A stretch of 17,957 nt of DNA from an uncultured Chlamydiae bacterium (GTDB taxonomy: Bacteria > Chlamydiota > Chlamydiia > Chlamydiales > SM23-39), in contig CAIVVG010000132.1 in assembly GCA_903909295.1 (NCBI GenBank), positions 1 through 17,957 of the forward strand. Direction: 5' to 3'. The position numbers and the translations under genes were made by a program. Shown one piece after another: positions 7,379-13,924 of the stretch. The notes under the pieces were generated by a model. That model searched no databases, had not been told where the DNA came from, and was given only the letters and a program-made list of their open reading frames with translations. Position 1 is the stretch's first letter. Each line of letters opens with the position of its first letter.

Positions 7379-8302
7379 ATGGCTATTGTCTTAGCTCTAC
7401 TAACAGGGGCGCTCTACGCGCTCTCCAATTACGCAATGCGGCGCAGTATCGACGGGGGTGGAGCGACGAGCGCTTTCATCGTCGTTCAGATGTTTTCAGC
7501 GGCACTGGCTGCCGTTTTCTTCAATCCGATTTGGGCGGGGGACTATGCGTTCAATACCCCTCTCGCTATGTTTGGTTTAGGGGCGGGGGTGCTCTTGGCG
7601 ATCCTCCTCTTTACGTTGGGCAAGGCGATTGAAAAGGGGCCTCCAGGCTTTACGTTTGCGGTGCTCAATTCGGCGGCTGTATTCCCTGGCCTGATCATGG
7701 CGATTGCCTTTGGGGCAGCTTTCGGGTTCTTGTATAACGCTTGGCATGCGGTCGGATCTATCGTAGTCATTATCGGTCTTTTTCTGGGCGCTCGCGGGAT
7801 GGCCAAGATCCAAGATTTCAAGGGGTGGTGGAGTTTTTCCGCGATCATGTTCTCGATGAACATCGCGATTTTTGTCCTTCTCCAGTTCCGAGCTATGTTG
7901 ATCAATGTCCCTCATCCGGAAGAGATCGTCTCCTTTTTCACGTCGGTAGGAATCCGGAGCCAGTGGTTCATCCCTCTCTACTACTTGGGCGCTGCGCTGA
8001 CGCAATCGCTCATCTTCTTCCCCTCTGAGAAGCGGTTACCCCAGAAACGGGAGATCACTTCGGGTCTCTTGGGCGGGATTGCGAATAGCGCAGGGACCTT
8101 TTGTCTCATTCGCTCGACCGAAGCGGCCACAGGGCTTGAAAACGCGGTGATTTTCCCGATTCTCTCGGTGACGACCATCATCTTGAGCAACTTGTGGGGC
8201 CAGCAGCTCTACAAGGAAAGGGTCAATTGGTTTGCTTGCGCCGTTTGTGTGGTGGGGTTGATCATTGGGACTGTGGAGTGGTCTGTGATCTTCTCCGGGT
8301 AA
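7379..8302 (+). CDS. EamA/DMT-superfamily transporter, substrate unknown
   Basis: The 307-residue product is very hydrophobic, with about ten membrane helices arranged as two five-helix halves. This is the drug/metabolite transporter (DMT) architecture. The last helices, around residues 255-305, contain the typical pattern of a helix rich in I/V/L-S-x-x, a short loop with L-Y-K-E-R and W, then a Gly-containing final helix. Family members move metabolites such as amino acids, nucleotide sugars or riboflavin across the inner membrane; the substrate cannot be read from this sequence. The ATG at 7379 is well supported by AAAGGAG 8-9 bases upstream. No convincing -35/-10 pair was found. The stop lies 41 bases inside the 3' end of the convergent MFS gene. 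It appears to be a single-gene transcript on the plus strand. Confidence 0.85.
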   Translation: MAIVLALLTGALYALSNYAMRRSIDGGGATSAFIVVQMFSAALAAVFFNPIWAGDYAFNTPLAMFGLGAGVLLAILLFTLGKAIEKGPPGFTFAVLNSAAVFPGLIMAIAFGAAFGFLYNAWHAVGSIVVIIGLFLGARGMAKIQDFKGWWSFSAIMFSMNIAIFVLLQFRAMLINVPHPEEIVSFFTSVGIRSQWFIPLYYLGAALTQSLIFFPSEKRLPQKREITSGLLGGIANSAGTFCLIRSTEAATGLENAVIFPILSVTTIILSNLWGQQLYKERVNWFACAVCVVGLIIGTVEWSVIFSG

Positions 8303-9479
8303 GGACGGGAAGAAGTGCGGCGCTGCTCAAAAAGAGGATCGCCGCAATCAAAATAGCGGACTGGCTAGAAAAGCCGCCAAGGACGATGGAGGCGACAAAT
8401 TGGCAGGCGCCATTGCTCGCTCCAATGAGTCCAAAGAGCTTTCCCTGATTTTGCTCAGAGGTCCGATCGGAGAGGACTGTCTGGTAGGCGGGGTAGATCC
8501 ACGATTCGGTGACGGCCGGAATGGCGAGGTAGGTCCACAGCTCGGCCAGTGTTTGCGCGCCAAAGATCAGAAAAATCCCTACAGATCCGATGAGCGCCGA
8601 CCAAAAGAGGATGTGTTTGGCTCTCCAGCGGTGCAAAATCCAAAGGGTGCCGATAATGCCTCCGGCGGTGAAGCAGAGGCTGACGTAGCTGTTGAAAAAG
8701 CCGATCTGAGCGGTTGTCAGATTGAACCGGACGATCAGGAAGTCGGAGAGCGATACGACCAAGAGATACCAACCCAAGAGGTTGAGGAAGAAGATGAAAA
8801 AGAGGCTCTCTTTCCAGGTGAGGACAAACATGCTGCCGATGTTGCTCCAGAATTTGGAAATCGAGGTATCCCGGTGTTGGGGCTGGTAGGTGTCGGTGAA
8901 CCAGACGTAGGTGAGGACCAGAGAGACGGCGAAGACCAAGGTAGCGAGCAGGCTCGGGAGGATTACCCCTCCTATCGGAACCTGCATCAAAAGCCCCCCG
9001 ATAGCCGGACCCGCAATCCAAGAAATCCCCCCTACGACCGAGAGAAAGGCGAGCTTTTGCCCTTTGTTTCCCGCCTCAATGTCCACAATGGCTGCCTGGG
9101 CCATCGCCTGCTTGCCCGAGAGAAATCCCACCAAAAATTGACCTAAGACAAAGAGGGCGAAAGAGCCCACATGGAGGGCAAAAGCGCAGAGGAGCATGCT
9201 GAAAATGGAACCCCAGAGCCCTCCAATGAGGATCTTTTTTCGGCCGATCCAGTCGGAGAGATCTCCGAGCAGGGGGGATCCAATAACCTCTCCCACTGGG
9301 AATGCGGCCAGCGCAATCCCCAAAGAGGCTTGTCTACTGAAAAAAAGGTCGATAAAGGGGCTCCCTTCAGTAGGGGAAATGTAACAAGCGATCAGGGCTA
9401 CCGCCACCCCCCAACAAAAATAGTCGGCGAAGTACGCTAGGTAGAGGGTGATGAGAGAGTGTTTTTGTTCCTTCAGCAT
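8262..9479 (-). CDS. major facilitator superfamily (MFS) transporter
   Basis: From the ATG at 9477-9479 the product is 405 residues with about twelve membrane helices, the usual size for a 12-helix MFS carrier. The MFS motif A signature (G-D-L-S-D-W-I-G-R-K-K) is clear at residues 72-82, between helices 2 and 3, so the carrier is probably a proton-coupled symporter or antiporter of the inner membrane. It resembles the TetA/TCR-type drug exporters in general layout, but I cannot assign a substrate. A longer start at a TTG (9501-9503) would lie inside the Shine-Dalgarno and can be discarded. The chosen ATG is 17 bases from the strong GGAGG, and a four-codon ORF occupies the gap (see separate entry). 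The 3' end overlaps the convergent EamA gene by 41 bases. Confidence 0.88.
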   Translation of the reverse strand: MLKEQKHSLITLYLAYFADYFCWGVAVALIACYISPTEGSPFIDLFFSRQASLGIALAAFPVGEVIGSPLLGDLSDWIGRKKILIGGLWGSIFSMLLCAFALHVGSFALFVLGQFLVGFLSGKQAMAQAAIVDIEAGNKGQKLAFLSVVGGISWIAGPAIGGLLMQVPIGGVILPSLLATLVFAVSLVLTYVWFTDTYQPQHRDTSISKFWSNIGSMFVLTWKESLFFIFFLNLLGWYLLVVSLSDFLIVRFNLTTAQIGFFNSYVSLCFTAGGIIGTLWILHRWRAKHILFWSALIGSVGIFLIFGAQTLAELWTYLAIPAVTESWIYPAYQTVLSDRTSEQNQGKLFGLIGASNGACQFVASIVLGGFSSQSAILIAAILFLSSAALLPVLTRRRSQTTPQSQ

Positions 9480-9501
9480 GTCATCATTTGTAAACACCTC
9501 C
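9473..9501 (-). promoter_or_regulatory. strong ribosome site plus four-codon ORF overlapping the MFS start
   Basis: GGAGG (9497-9501) is the best ribosome-binding site near this gene. At the ideal distance of 9 bases it faces not the MFS start but an ATG at 9485-9487, which opens the micro-ORF Met-Met-Thr-Cys-stop (9473-9487). The MFS ATG (9477-9479) lies inside this micro-ORF in another frame, and the TGA stop overlaps MFS codons 2-3. The arrangement could couple translation of the transporter to termination on the micro-ORF. The alternative is direct initiation at the MFS ATG with long spacing. Confidence 0.45.
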
Positions 9502-9566
9502 AAGATTAAGACGCTCTCGAATTTTACTGAAAGAGGTTTTTTCTAAAATCCGAAACTATCTTAAGC

Positions 9567-9726
9567 TCAGAGGGTTTTTGCGATCTGAGGGTTCGTCGAT
9601 TTTCTGGATTATTTTGGCCGCTTTTCGACTTCAAACGTGGGGGGCTATATACTGTTGCCGATATAGCCCCCCCACGATTTGAATCGAAAATCGACTGAAC
9701 CTCAGATTGCAAAAACCCTCTAAGAG
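9567..9726. repeat. large imperfect inverted repeat, about 160 bp
   Basis: The left arm (about 9567-9650) and right arm (9661-9726) are complementary over almost their full length around the 10-base loop at 9651-9660. Matched blocks, from outside in, are AGAGGGTTTTTGC, ATCTGAGG, GTCGATTTTC, TTCAAA, CGTGGGGGG and CTATAT. The left arm carries one extra block of about 22 bases (near 9606-9627). The outer end of the right arm contains the stop codon of the upstream TPR gene. As RNA it would form a very long hairpin ending the envelope cluster. As DNA it resembles a small dispersed palindromic element (MITE-like), or could be a read-through barrier. There is no run of T after it as in a standard intrinsic terminator. 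Confidence 0.85.
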
Positions 9727-10637
9727 TTTTTTTGAGAAAAAATCCCATAAAACTCGATCAAATCATCGGCTTTTTTGAAGTTGCCGCGCTTCAGGTCTTC
9801 GTATATTTGGAGTCCCTTGGCATTTTCTCCTTGTTCAAAGTACAGAGTTCCTAAACGAAAGAGGACTTCTTTGTCGTTAGGGCGTAATTTTAGAAGGGTT
9901 TCGATCTCTTTGAGCTCTTCGGCCGCCTTGCCCAAAGAGCGGTAGCCCGCAGCGAGCTGTTCGTGGGCCCACGGATCGTTGGGGGCGTAGTGGCAGAGGA
10001 TCCGCAGTTCTTCCATGGCGAGCTGGGCGGTCCTTTGGAATTTGTCCTCGATCGCTTTTTCTCGGTAGATTTGGGAGAGGGCGAGGTAGGTGCCTGCCAG
10101 AGAGGCGTGAGCTTCTAAGTCGGTGGGGGTCAACCGAATTTGCTTGAGGTGTTCGGACACAGCTGCTTGTAAGAGAAGGAGTTTCATTTTTAGAACATCC
10201 GCTCCATAGCAAGTCGTTGAAAAGCGGGAGATGGGCCCTGACAAGAGTTTAAGGGAAGGGGGCACGTGGTAAAAATTTTTCTCAAATCCATTGAGGTGAT
10301 GAGCGAGCTTAGAGAGGGCCTCTGCTAAGGAGAGGGGATAAGGGGATAGTTGGCGATAAGATTGGCTGAATTGGTCTCTCAGAAAGAGGAATTGTTCTGG
10401 CTTCTTTGCTTGGAGGTAGAAAAGGAGTACGCAGTAGGAAAAGCAGGTGAGGAAAAGGCCCCCCAAAGCAATCGCGATGACAGCGGAATGACTCAGCCAC
10501 GGCAGGCAGAAGACAAAGAGGACAGATTCGAGGAGAATGAGGCTGGTAAACAAGATATTGAAGGAGACGTAAGAGGCAACGCTTTTACGGAAATCGCGGA
10601 GAATCGATCGGTAGTGTTGCGGCAGTTCGGCATCCAT
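9720..10637 (-). CDS. membrane-anchored TPR protein of unknown function
   Basis: The 305-residue product has two adjacent N-terminal membrane helices (about 25-46 and 52-75), separated by a very short loop, which place the rest on one side of the inner membrane, probably cytoplasmic. Residues 165-290 contain at least three TPR-like helical pairs (for example A-S-L-A-G-T-Y-L-A-L-S-Q, W-A-H-E-Q-L-A-A-G-Y-R-S-L-G-K-A, L-F-R-L-G-T-L-Y-F-E-Q-G-E). It should be a protein-interaction platform. The ATG at 10635-10637 is one base after the stop of the glycine-zipper lipoprotein gene, so it is part of the same transcript and possibly translated by re-initiation. Its stop lies in the arm of the large inverted repeat. 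I do not recognise a named family. Confidence 0.8.
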   Translation of the reverse strand: MDAELPQHYRSILRDFRKSVASYVSFNILFTSLILLESVLFVFCLPWLSHSAVIAIALGGLFLTCFSYCVLLFYLQAKKPEQFLFLRDQFSQSYRQLSPYPLSLAEALSKLAHHLNGFEKNFYHVPPSLKLLSGPISRFSTTCYGADVLKMKLLLLQAAVSEHLKQIRLTPTDLEAHASLAGTYLALSQIYREKAIEDKFQRTAQLAMEELRILCHYAPNDPWAHEQLAAGYRSLGKAAEELKEIETLLKLRPNDKEVLFRLGTLYFEQGENAKGLQIYEDLKRGNFKKADDLIEFYGIFSQKNS

Positions 10638-10638
10638 T

Positions 10639-11067
10639 CTATTTTCCTGTATCGATCATATAGGTAATCACTCGAGAACTGACCCCGGCATCTTGGAGCC
10701 TCCGGATTTGCGTCTGAGTGAGATTGTATTCGCTATGGGTCTCTCCCAAGTAACGAATGATGGTTTCATCGATGACGCCACTTTGGCTGAGTTTGATCAC
10801 ATCGCTGATGGTCAGGGGTTCTTGCCTGTCCATCCGATCGACCGTTCGTGGGCTGCTCCGCTCCATAACCCGTCGGTCCTGCTCATCTAAAGCAGCTCCG
10901 ATGAGCCCCCCTGTGATGATCCCCGCGGCGCTGCCGATCAAGGAACCTGTTCCCCCATTCGCGAGGCCGCCGGCGCTCGCTCCCAGAGTAATGCCCGTGA
11001 TCACCCCTGTGCCCATATTGCTTGCGCAGCCCACAGCGAGCAAGGTACAAATCATCCAATATCTCAT
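10639..11067 (-). CDS. glycine-zipper lipoprotein with duplicated C-terminal helical motif
   Basis: A longer frame opens at 11091, but the ATG at 11065-11067 is chosen because it follows AAAGAGGG closely and starts a proper lipoprotein signal peptide. The lipobox L-A-V-G-C places the lipidated cysteine at residue 14 of 142. Residues 18-60 are a glycine-zipper segment (repeated G-x-x-x-G, for example G-S-L-I-G-S-A-A-G-I-I-T-G-G-L-I-G), as in SlyB/OsmB-like envelope lipoproteins. Residues 85-141 hold two tandem copies of a helical motif with the pattern L-T-x-x-x-I-x-x-L-x-x-A/S-G-V-x-x-x-V/I-I. The product should sit in the outer membrane or at the periplasmic face. It is one base from the next gene and 38 bases after the response regulator, so it is co-transcribed. 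Its function is unknown. Confidence 0.82.
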   Translation of the reverse strand: MRYWMICTLLAVGCASNMGTGVITGITLGASAGGLANGGTGSLIGSAAGIITGGLIGAALDEQDRRVMERSSPRTVDRMDRQEPLTISDVIKLSQSGVIDETIIRYLGETHSEYNLTQTQIRRLQDAGVSSRVITYMIDTGK

Positions 11068-11105
11068 AGTTCCCTCTTTAATACCGGTCATGATGGAAAA
11101 ATCAA

Positions 11106-11810
11106 TTATTTGTCCAGGGCCATCTCGTCGCGAAAGCGGTAGCCCACTCCCCTCACAGTTTCGATCCAGTCAAAGGTAGGCCCGAGCTTCTTTCTCAGAG
11201 AGGCGATGTGGACATCGATATTCCGGTCGACGATGAACGCGTCATCATTATTGATGTCGTCTAGGAGTTGGTTCCGAGTGAGGACTTTTCCTTGGTTGGT
11301 GACCAGGCGGCGGAGAATCCCGAATTCGGACAGGGTGACTGGAATGGACCTTTCTTGTTTGCGCAGAATATAGCGGTCGATCTCAAGGGTAAACTCGCCG
11401 AATTTCACTGTTTGAATGGTGGCCTCGGGTTCTTTTCCTCTTCGTAGGATTGCCTTGATTCGAGAAAAGAGCACCTTTGGAGAAAATGGTTTGGGGACAT
11501 AGTCGTCTGCGCCGAGCTCTAGGCCCAAAACGACATCCAGCTCTTCCCCCTTTGCAGAAATCATGAGAATGGGGATGTTTTTTAATTGCGGAGAACTCTT
11601 GATTTTGCGGCAGACGTCGAGCCCATTTTCTCCCGGCAACATGACGTCTAAAATCACGAGATCGGGCTTTTCCCGCTCTACGGCGCGCAGGCCATTGATA
11701 CCGTCTACTTCTACGTGGAGCTTGTACCCAGATAATTCTGCTTGCAGTTTGATGAGGGCTGCGATGTCTTCCTCATCTTCGACTAATAAAATCCGTTTTT
11801 TCTGACTCAT
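11106..11810 (-). CDS. OmpR/PhoB-family response regulator (winged helix)
   Basis: From the ATG at 11808-11810, 8 bases after AGGGG, the product has 234 residues. A TTG two codons upstream is less likely. The receiver domain (about 5-122) has every residue needed for phosphorylation: acidic pocket E11/D12, phospho-acceptor D55 in L-V-I-L-D-V-M-L-P-G, S85, Y104 and K107 in K-P-F. The C-terminal domain (about 135-230) is an OmpR/PhoB-type winged helix with the typical end T-V-R-G-V-G-Y-R-F. It should bind DNA and act on transcription when phosphorylated. No histidine kinase is in the window. It may correspond to the chlamydial regulator ChxR, which is known to work without phosphorylation, but the intact site here argues for a conventional regulator. 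The start lies inside the end of murI (38 bases overlap), so the two are coupled. Confidence 0.92.
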   Translation of the reverse strand: MSQKKRILLVEDEEDIAALIKLQAELSGYKLHVEVDGINGLRAVEREKPDLVILDVMLPGENGLDVCRKIKSSPQLKNIPILMISAKGEELDVVLGLELGADDYVPKPFSPKVLFSRIKAILRRGKEPEATIQTVKFGEFTLEIDRYILRKQERSIPVTLSEFGILRRLVTNQGKVLTRNQLLDDINNDDAFIVDRNIDVHIASLRKKLGPTFDWIETVRGVGYRFRDEMALDK

Positions 11811-12633
11811 TCCCAATTCCCCTGTCAGTGGAAAGTATTCCAGGTAACGGTGTTTTTTTCAACTCTATTTTATCAATCGCTTCCCCAAAGAAAATGCTCC
11901 CCAACGCCTGAAATTTCTCCGGAGAATCGGTTGTGTAAAATACCCTCCCAGGTTGTTGTAAAGAGCCATTGAGAAGATGGCGCTGGGTGAGGAGGTATTT
12001 GGCTGTGCGCGCGCAGTGCAGTGCGGGCTCGACCAACGCCACACGAGGGCCGAGCAAGGAAGCGAGCAGGGGGCGGATAAGGGGATAATGAGTGCAGGCC
12101 AAGAGCGCAGAGTCGCACAGCCCCGCGATGAGTGGCTTGAGGTACTCGCGGGCAATCAGTTCCGTGGCCGGGTGCGTTGCAAAACCCTCCTCAATCAGAG
12201 GGACAAAAAGAGGACAGGCGATGGGGAGCACATTGAGAAGCGGAAGGTTCTTTTGATAGATGCCCGATTGGATGGTGCTGGTCGTTCCCAAAATCGCCAC
12301 CCGACCTGTTTGTGTTGCCTGAGTCAGCGCCTGGAGTCCCGGTTCAATCATTCCAATGACGGGAATCGGAAGGGCTTTTTGCAGGGCGTCTAGCGCGTAG
12401 CTCGAGGCAGTGTGACAGGCGACGATCAGCAGCTTGATTCCTTGGGTGAAGAGAAATTTTCCACTCTCCAGCGTCAGTTGTTTGATTTTTTCGGGAGATT
12501 TATTTCCGTAGGGGAGATTGGCCGTGTCGCCGAGATAGAGGATGTTCTCAAAGGGGAGTTCTCGAACAACTTCCCTCAGTACCGTCAGCCCCCCAAATCC
12601 CGAATCGAAAAGACCAACAGGAGCTCTATTCAT
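11773..12633 (-). CDS. murI: glutamate racemase
   Basis: MurI interconverts L- and D-glutamate, supplying D-Glu for the peptidoglycan stem peptide in the cytoplasm. From the ATG at 12631-12633 the protein has 286 residues, normal for the family; the open frame extends upstream only to a TTG within the LysM gene. Family signatures are all present: G-L-F-D-S-G-F-G-G-L (7-16) with D10 and S11, G-D-T-A-N-L-P-Y-G (35-43), the first catalytic cysteine C73 in V-A-C-H-T-A-S, and the second, C180, in L-A-C-T-H-Y-P-L. The start overlaps the LysM gene stop by 8 bases (ATGAATAG) and the end overlaps the response regulator by 38 bases, both signs of a tight operon. Chlamydiaceae lack murI and are known to use DapF for this reaction, so its presence points outside that family. 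Confidence 0.95.
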   Translation of the reverse strand: MNRAPVGLFDSGFGGLTVLREVVRELPFENILYLGDTANLPYGNKSPEKIKQLTLESGKFLFTQGIKLLIVACHTASSYALDALQKALPIPVIGMIEPGLQALTQATQTGRVAILGTTSTIQSGIYQKNLPLLNVLPIACPLFVPLIEEGFATHPATELIAREYLKPLIAGLCDSALLACTHYPLIRPLLASLLGPRVALVEPALHCARTAKYLLTQRHLLNGSLQQPGRVFYTTDSPEKFQALGSIFFGEAIDKIELKKTPLPGILSTDRGIGNESEKTDFISRR

Positions 12634-13201
12634 TAGGAAGGGCCAGCTCTTGGCCTGGAACGATGTGGTCTTTTTCAAGGCGGTTGAGCTTTTTTACTTT
12701 ATCCACAGAGGTACCGTGGACTCGAGCAATTTTCTCGAGAGAGTCCCCCGCTTTTACCGTGTAGGTTTTAGAGGATATTTTCGGTCCTCTTGCGAGGAGT
12801 TCTCCCTCTAACTCTTGGATTCGATCTTTGAACTGGGTCAGTGCCAATGTCGTTTCATTCGCATGAGCCAGCAGTTTTTGAATTTCTTCTGTTTTTTGGT
12901 TTTTCTCAATCCCGCTCCACCGTTTTTCAATCGAGGCGAGCTGGCCAGACAGTTTGTCTACTTGAGAGAGCTCTTGCTTCAACATGGCAATCGCATTTTC
13001 GGAATATTTGGTGCGCCCGTCCAAGATTTGGAGCTCTGTTTGAAAACATTTCACATCGTGGCGCAGATCGTCGAGATTCGTCTGCACTTCGTGCACAGTG
13101 AGCTCCCAAACATGCTTTTCGTCATAGGCGGAAGAACGAATAGGGGAACAAGAAGAGAGGGCCATGAAACTCATAGCCCAGAGAACATGCTTATTTTTCA
13201 T
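12626..13201 (-). CDS. LysM-domain lipoprotein with coiled coil, at the CpoB/YbgF position
   Basis: The 191-residue product begins with a lipoprotein signal (lipobox L-S-S-C, lipidated C18). Residues 30-140 are charged and heptad-like and should form a long coiled coil. Residues 146-189 are one LysM domain (Y-T-V-K-A-G-D-S-L-E-K-I-A ... L-N-R ... V-P-G-Q-E-L-A-L-P), which binds the glycan strands of peptidoglycan. The protein thus links an envelope membrane to the wall. In E. coli the gene after pal is cpoB, a coiled-coil plus TPR protein; here coiled-coil plus LysM takes that place, as I recall for chlamydial CT601. The start overlaps pal by 11 bases and the stop overlaps murI by 8. NlpD-like annotations are possible, but the M23 peptidase domain of NlpD is absent. 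Confidence 0.9.
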   Translation of the reverse strand: MKNKHVLWAMSFMALSSCSPIRSSAYDEKHVWELTVHEVQTNLDDLRHDVKCFQTELQILDGRTKYSENAIAMLKQELSQVDKLSGQLASIEKRWSGIEKNQKTEEIQKLLAHANETTLALTQFKDRIQELEGELLARGPKISSKTYTVKAGDSLEKIARVHGTSVDKVKKLNRLEKDHIVPGQELALPNE

Positions 13202-13862
13202 AGATGCGGAATTCAGCTCTTCGATTCAGCTTCCAATCTTCAGGAGTGTGGCCTAGAGCAACTGGTTGCTCTTTGCCCTTGGATACAGTGTAAACCCGAT
13301 TGAGATCGACGCCGTGTTTGACTAAGAAAGAGCGGACATAGTTCGCTCTGCGCATCCCGAGAGCCATATTGTAGCTCGCAGAGGCCCTTTCATCGGTGTT
13401 CCCCTGTACGACGACGAACATTTTGGGGTTCTTCTTTAAGTAATCGGCCAGCCGCATCAGAGAGGCCACTTCGGCTTTATCTCGAACCACGTGGTCATCT
13501 GTGTCGAAGTGGAGAGAGCGGAATAAGGAGAGCAAATCGGCAGAAGGTTCGTAGAACTGATCAAAAGCGGGAATCCCCTTTTGTCCGAGTGCGCCGCGAG
13601 GTTGAGGAAGAGCCGAATCGCTCATGCTCAGGCGGAGGTCAGCGTCGCTTAAAGGGATAAACTCACCGTCATAAGGTCCGACAAATTCTTCGTCCGAGGT
13701 CAGCATCTGCGATTCGTAGTCTTTGCCCCAGAGAGCATCGACCCCTTTTCGCATGTAAGTTCCCGCTGTTTTCATATCTTCCCAAGACTGCCCGCTCGAG
13801 TGGGAGCAGCTGGTCAATGTCAGCAGAATGGAGACCTGAAGAAAGCACAAGAAACGTTTCAT
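13191..13862 (-). CDS. pal: peptidoglycan-associated lipoprotein Pal
   Basis: Pal anchors the outer membrane to peptidoglycan and binds TolB. The 223-residue product has a signal peptide with lipobox L-T-S-C (C19) and an OmpA-like peptidoglycan-binding domain at about 112-223. The conserved core G-N-T-D-E-R-A-S (154-161, with D157 and R159), the A-L-G-M-R-R-A motif (167-173) and N-R-R-A-E-F (213-218) are intact. Compared with E. coli Pal (173 residues) it is longer, because about 90 residues of unique acidic linker separate the lipidated cysteine from the domain. GGGTGA shortly before the ATG is a reasonable ribosome site. The gene follows tolB after 54 bases, the widest gap in the cluster, and overlaps the LysM gene by 11. 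The identification is secure. Confidence 0.95.
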   Translation of the reverse strand: MKRFLCFLQVSILLTLTSCSHSSGQSWEDMKTAGTYMRKGVDALWGKDYESQMLTSDEEFVGPYDGEFIPLSDADLRLSMSDSALPQPRGALGQKGIPAFDQFYEPSADLLSLFRSLHFDTDDHVVRDKAEVASLMRLADYLKKNPKMFVVVQGNTDERASASYNMALGMRRANYVRSFLVKHGVDLNRVYTVSKGKEQPVALGHTPEDWKLNRRAEFRIYEK

Positions 13863-13900
13863 ACACTCACCCTTTTAGCTTTCAATTTACCGCATAAGGG

Positions 13901-13924
13901 ATTTCTTGACGAGAAATTATCTCG
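13901..13924 (-). promoter_or_regulatory. two overlapping short hairpins at the tolB stop, in the tolB-pal gap
   Basis: In the minus-strand RNA, CGAGA/TCTCG (13920-13924 with 13910-13914, loop of 5 bases) and ATTTCT/AGAAAT (13912-13917 with 13901-13906, loop of 5) use shared bases and cannot form together. Both lie on or just after the tolB stop codon (13917-13919). They could influence mRNA processing or pal expression, but stems of 5-6 pairs are weak and may be chance. Confidence 0.3.

Noticed and set aside
8400..9146. Long plus-strand frame opposite the MFS gene
   Set aside because: Its translation is charged and featureless, whereas the minus strand encodes twelve helices and MFS motif A.
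9524..9748. Minus-strand frame across the large inverted repeat
   Set aside because: It has no ribosome site or domain and consists of the repeat arms read as codons.
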